From Primulina eburnea (lineage: Eukaryota; Streptophyta; Magnoliopsida; Lamiales; Gesneriaceae), in the NCBI RefSeq assembly GCF_022965805.1, contig NW_027331245.1:186001-250000 (forward strand): a stretch of DNA of 64,000 nucleotides, read 5' to 3'. The notes under the pieces are model-generated. The model ran no database searches and was not told the DNA's origin. It was given only the letters and a program-made list of their open reading frames with translations. Shown piece after piece: positions 58,601-64,000 of this stretch. Position 1 is the stretch's first letter. The number at the start of each line of letters is the position of its first letter. The position numbers and the translations under genes are program-made.

Positions 58601-61600
58601 TAAGATGGCACATTTTATAGCTTGTCATAAAACCGATGATGCTTCAAACATTGCGGATTTGTTCTTTAGAGAAGTCGTTAGGTTGCATGGCATGCCTAGG
58701 ACTATTGTTTCTGGTCGCGATGTTAAATTCTTGAGTTACTTTTGGAAGACTTTATGGGCTAAACTTGGCACAAAATTGTTGTTTTCTACTACTTGTCATC
58801 CTCAAACGGATGGACAAACTGAAGTTGTCAATAGAACTTTGGGAACACTTTTGCGTGCTATTCTTAAAAAGAACTTGGATTGACATTTCTATGGACTTTA
58901 TTTTGGGGTTGCCTAGGACTAAGAAGGGGAGGGATTCTATTTTTGTTGTTGTGGATAGATTCTCTAAGATGGCACATTTTATAGCTTGTCATAAAACCGA
59001 TGATGCTTCAAACATTGCGGATTTGTTCTTTAGAGAAGTCGTTAGGTTGCATGGCATGCCTAGGACTATTGTTTCTGGTCGCGATGTTAAATTCTTGAGT
59101 TACTTTTGGAAGACTTTATGGGCTAAACTTGGCACAAAATTGTTGTTTTCTACTACTTGTCATCCTCAAACGGATGGACAAACTGAAGTTGTCAATAGAA
59201 CTTTGGGAACACTTTTGCGTGCTATTCTTAAAAAGAACTTGGATTGACATTTCTATGGACTTTATTTTGGGGTTGCCTAGGACTAAGAAGGGGAGGGATT
59301 CTATTTTTGTTGTTGTGGATAGATTCTCTAAGATGGCACATTTTATAGCTTGTCATAAAACCGATGATGCTTCAAACATGGCGGATTTGTTCTTTAGAGA
59401 AGTCGTTAGGTTGCATGGCATGCCTAGGACTATTGTTTCTGGTCGCGATGTTAAATTCTTGAGTTACTTTTGGAAGACTTTATGGGCTAAACTTGGCACA
59501 AAATTGTTGTTTTCTACTACTTGTCATCCTCAAACGGATGGACAAACTGAAGTTGTCAATAGAACTTTGGGAACACTTTTGCGTGCTATTCTTAAAAAGA
59601 ACTTGGATTGACATTTCTATGGACTTTATTTTGGGGTTGCCTAGGACTAAGAAGGGGAGGGATTCTATTTTTGTTGTTGTGGATAGATTCTCTAAGATGG
59701 CACATTTTATAGCTTGTCATAAAACCGATGATGCTTCAAACATTGCGGATTTGTTCTTTAGAGAAGTCGTTAGGTTGCATGGCATGCCTAGGACTATTGT
59801 TTCTGGTCGCGATGTTAAATTCTTGAGTTACTTTTGGAAGACTTTATGGGCTAAACTTGGCACAAAATTGTTGTTTTCTACTACTTGTCATCCTCAAACG
59901 GATGGACAAACTGAAGTTGTCAATAGAACTTTGGGAACACTTTTGCGTGCTATTCTTAAAAAGAACTTGGATTGACATTTCTATGGACTTTATTTTGGGG
60001 TTGCCTAGGACTAAGAAGGGGAGGGATTCTATTTTTGTTGTTGTGGATAGATTCTCTAAGATGGCACATTTTATAGCTTGTCATAAAACCGATGATGCTT
60101 CAAACATTGCGGATTTGTTCTTTAGAGAAGTCGTTAGGTTGCATGGCATGCCTAGGACTATTGTTTCTGGTCGCGATGTTAAATTCTTGAGTTACTTTTG
60201 GAAGACTTTATGGGCTAAACTTGGCACAAAATTGTTGTTTTCTACTACTTGTCATCCTCAAACGGATGGACAAACTGAAGTTGTCAATAGAACTTTGGGA
60301 ACACTTTTGCGTGCTATTCTTAAAAAGAACTTGGATTGACATTTCTATGGACTTTATTTTGGGGTTGCCTAGGACTAAGAAGGGGAGGGATTCTATTTTT
60401 GTTGTTGTGGATAGATTCTCTAAGATGGCACATTTTATAGCTTGTCATAAAACCGATGATGCTTCAAACATTGCGGATTTGTTCTTTAGAGAAGTCGTTA
60501 GGTTGCATGGCATGCCTAGGACTATTGTTTCTGGTCGCGATGTTAAATTCTTGAGTTACTTTTGGAAGACTTTATGGGCTAAACTTGGCACAAAATTGTT
60601 GTTTTCTACTACTTGTCATCCTCAAACGGATGGACAAACTGAAGTTGTCAATAGAACTTTGGGAACACTTTTGCGTGCTATTCTTAAAAAGAACTTGGAT
60701 TGACATTTCTATGGACTTTATTTTGGGGTTGCCTAGGACTAAGAAGGGGAGGGATTCTATTTTTGTTGTTGTGGATAGATTCTCTAAGATGGCACATTTT
60801 ATAGCTTGTCATAAAACCGATGATGCTTCAAACATTGCGGATTTGTTCTTTAGAGAAGTCGTTAGGTTGCATGGCATGCCTAGGACTATTGTTTCTGGTC
60901 GCGATGTTAAATTCTTGAGTTACTTTTGGAAGACTTTATGGGCTAAACTTGGCACAAAATTGTTGTTTTCTACTACTTGTCATCCTCAAACGGATGGACA
61001 AACTGAAGTTGTCAATAGAACTTTGGGAACACTTTTGCGTGCTATTCTTAAAAAGAACTTGGATTGACATTTCTATGGACTTTATTTTGGGGTTGCCTAG
61101 GACTAAGAAGGGGAGGGATTCTATTTTTGTTGTTGTGGATAGATTCTCTAAGATGGCACATTTTATAGCTTGTCATAAAACCGATGATGCTTCAAACATG
61201 GCGGATTTGTTCTTTAGAGAAGTCGTTAGGTTGCATGGCATGCCTAGGACTATTGTTTCTGGTCGCGATGTTAAATTCTTGAGTTACTTTTGGAAGACTT
61301 TATGGGCTAAACTTGGCACAAAATTGTTGTTTTCTACTACTTGTCATCCTCAAACGGATGGACAAACTGAAGTTGTCAATAGAACTTTGGGAACACTTTT
61401 GCGTGCTATTCTTAAAAAGAACTTGGATTGACATTTCTATGGACTTTATTTTGGGGTTGCCTAGGACTAAGAAGGGGAGGGATTCTATTTTTGTTGTTGT
61501 GGATAGATTCTCTAAGATGGCACATTTTATAGCTTGTCATAAAACCGATGATGCTTCAAACATTGCGGATTTGTTCTTTAGAGAAGTCGTTAGGTTGCAT

Positions 61601-62959
61601 GGCATGCCTAGGACTATTGTTTCTGGTCGCGATGTTAAATTCTTGAGTTACTTTTGGAAGACTTTATGGGCTAAACTTGGCACAAAATTGTTGTTTTCTA
61701 CTACTTGTCATCCTCAAACGGATGGACAAACTGAAGTTGTCAATAGAACTTTGGGAACACTTTTGCGTGCTATTCTTAAAAAGAACTTGGATTGACATTT
61801 CTATGGACTTTATTTTGGGGTTGCCTAGGACTAAGAAGGGGAGGGATTCTATTTTTGTTGTTGTGGATAGATTCTCTAAGATGGCACATTTTATAGCTTG
61901 TCATAAAACCGATGATGCTTCAAACATTGCGGATTTGTTCTTTAGAGAAGTCGTTAGGTTGCATGGCATGCCTAGGACTATTGTTTCTGGTCGCGATGTT
62001 AAATTCTTGAGTTACTTTTGGAAGACTTTATGGGCTAAACTTGGCACAAAATTGTTGTTTTCTACTACTTGTCATCCTCAAACGGATGGACAAACTGAAG
62101 TTGTCAATAGAACTTTGGGAACACTTTTGCGTGCTATTCTTAAAAAGAACTTGGATTGACATTTCTATGGACTTTATTTTGGGGTTGCCTAGGACTAAGA
62201 AGGGGAGGGATTCTATTTTTGTTGTTGTGGATAGATTCTCTAAGATGGCACATTTTATAGCTTGTCATAAAACCGATGATGCTTCAAACATTGCGGATTT
62301 GTTCTTTAGAGAAGTCGTTAGGTTGCATGGCATGCCTAGGACTATTGTTTCTGGTCGCGATGTTAAATTCTTGAGTTACTTTTGGAAGACTTTATGGGCT
62401 AAACTTGGCACAAAATTGTTGTTTTCTACTACTTGTCATCCTCAAACGGATGGACAAACTGAAGTTGTCAATAGAACTTTGGGAACACTTTTGCGTGCTA
62501 TTCTTAAAAAGAACTTGGATTGACATTTCTATGGACTTTATTTTGGGGTTGCCTAGGACTAAGAAGGGGAGGGATTCTATTTTTGTTGTTGTGGATAGAT
62601 TCTCTAAGATGGCACATTTTATAGCTTGTCATAAAACCGATGATGCTTCAAACATTGCGGATTTGTTCTTTAGAGAAGTCGTTAGGTTGCATGGCATGCC
62701 TAGGACTATTGTTTCTGGTCGCGATGTTAAATTCTTGAGTTACTTTTGGAAGACTTTATGGGCTAAACTTGGCACAAAATTGTTGTTTTCTACTACTTGT
62801 CATCCTCAAACGGATGGACAAACTGAAGTTGTCAATAGAACTTTGGGAACACTTTTGCGTGCTATTCTTAAAAAGAACTTGGATTGACATTTCTATGGAC
62901 TTTATTTTGGGGTTGCCTAGGACTAAGAAGGGGAGGGATTCTATTTTTGTTGTTGTGGA
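55618..62959 (+). repeat. Homogeneous satellite array
   Basis: Canonical monomers starting at 55,857, 56,221, 56,585, 56,949, 57,312 (after a 363-bp unit with ACTTTGG near 57,285) and 57,676, then 14 exact 364-bp steps to 62,772. The only other variant noticed is ATGGCGG for TTGCGG near 59,380 and 61,200, five units apart. Confidence 0.95.
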
Positions 62960-64000
62960 TTGATTCTCTAAGATGGCACATTTTATAGCTTGTCATAAAA
63001 TCCGATGATGCTTCAAACATGGCGGATTTGTTCTTTAGAGAAGTCGCTAGGTTGCATGGCATGCCTAGGACTATTGTTTCTGGTCGCGATGTTAAATTCT
63101 TGAGTTACTTTTGGAAGACTTTATGGGCTAAACTTGGCACAAAATTGTTGTTTTCTACTACTTGTCATCCTCAAACGGATGGACAAACTGAAGTTGTCAA
63201 TAGAACTTTGGGAACACTTTTGCGTGCTATTCTTAAAAAGAACTTGGATTGACATTTCTATGGACTTTATTTTGGGGTTGCCTAGGACTAAGAAGGGGAG
63301 GGATTCTATTTTTGTTGTTGTGGATTGATTCTCTAAGATGGCACATTTTATAGCTTGTCATAAAATCCGATGATGCTTCAAACATGGCGGATTTGTTCTT
63401 TAGAGAAGTCGTTAGGTTGCATGGCATGCCTAGGACTATTGTTTCTGGTCGCGATGTTAAATTCTTGAGTTACTTTTGGAAGACTTTATGGGCTAAACTT
63501 GGCACAAAATTGTTGTTTTCTACTACTTGTCATCCTCAAACGGATGGACAAACTGAAGTTGTCAATAGAACTTTGGGAACACTTTTGCGTGCTATTCTTA
63601 AAAAGAACTTGGATTGACATTTCTATGGACTTTATTTTGGGGTTGCCTAGGACTAAGAAGGGGAGGGATTCTATTTTTGTTGTTGTGGATTGATTCTCTA
63701 AGATGGCACATTTTATAGCTTGTCATAAAATCCGATGATGCTTCAAACATGGCGGATTTGTTCTTTAGAGAAGTCGCTAGGTTGCATGGCATGCCTAGGA
63801 CTATTGTTTCTGGTCGCGATGTTAAATTCTTGAGTTACTTTTGGAAGACTTTATGGGCTAAACTTGGCACAAAATTGTTGTTTTCTACTACTTGTCATCC
63901 TCAAACGGATGGACAAACTGAAGTTGTCAATAGAACTTTGGGAACACTTTTGCGTGCTATTCTTAAAAAGAACTTGGATTGACATTTCTATGGACTTTAT
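62960..64000 (+). repeat. 365-bp satellite subfamily at the right edge
   Basis: Units start at 62,772, 63,137, 63,502 and 63,867, all 365 bp apart. Each has TGATTCTC (stop in the integrase frame), the extra T in AAAATCCGATG and ATGGCGG. Two of three have GTCGCTAGG and the middle one has GTCGTTAGG. This is the same subfamily as at about 18,200-22,500. It continues past the window. Confidence 0.93.

Noticed and set aside
1..64000. CENP-B-box-like motif in the monomer
   Set aside because: I looked for the TTCG...CGGG core in the canonical unit and saw no convincing match.

Overview
The window is plant nuclear heterochromatin. No host gene was found. It holds about 155 head-to-tail copies of a tandem satellite with a basic period of 364 bp, all in the + orientation, broken once by a full-length Ty3/gypsy LTR retrotransposon at 38,004-45,629. 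The plant assignment rests on the retroelement families and on the initiator-Met primer-binding site. The species cannot be named from this sequence.

The satellite monomer is a captured piece of retrotransposon. Read in frame it encodes about 121 residues of a Ty3/gypsy integrase catalytic core, most like the CRM (centromeric retrotransposon) chromovirus clade. It has the first catalytic Asp, the D-to-E spacing of 35, and the Glu. The second catalytic Asp is Gly in the dominant monomer. The array is therefore a retrotransposon-derived satellite and a good candidate for a centromeric or pericentromeric repeat. Centromere function itself is inference.

Layout: (1) 1-14,749, 40 exact-length monomers with one substitution noticed, then the start of unit 41. 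(2) 14,750-31,470, a divergent domain with stops, 1-bp indels, a 24-bp and recurrent 103-bp deletions. Marker variants recur there every 7 monomers (7, 14, 7, 6, 7), which is a heptameric higher-order repeat. (3) 31,471-38,003, mostly re-homogenised monomers. (4) 38,004-45,629, a 7,626-bp Tekay/Del-type chromovirus with LTRs of 1,510 and 1,509 bp that differ by one indel, a primer-binding site, an intact 1,476-residue Gag-Pol with C-terminal chromodomain, and a polypurine tract. It has no target-site duplication and its flanks are out of phase. (5) 45,630-46,200, divergent monomers. (6) 46,201-55,211, a homogeneous array. (7) 55,212-55,617, a short, badly degraded or poorly assembled stretch. 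(8) 55,618-62,959, a homogeneous array. (9) 62,960-64,000, a 365-bp subfamily that also occurs at 18-22 kb.

The only plausible functional protein gene is the Gag-Pol of the inserted element. Repeated 160-codon frames across the satellite are relics of the integrase reading frame. The most interesting content is the origin of the satellite from a CRM-like integrase, its catalytic-site allele series, its 7-mer organisation, and a very young chromodomain retrotransposon sitting in it at a rearranged site.
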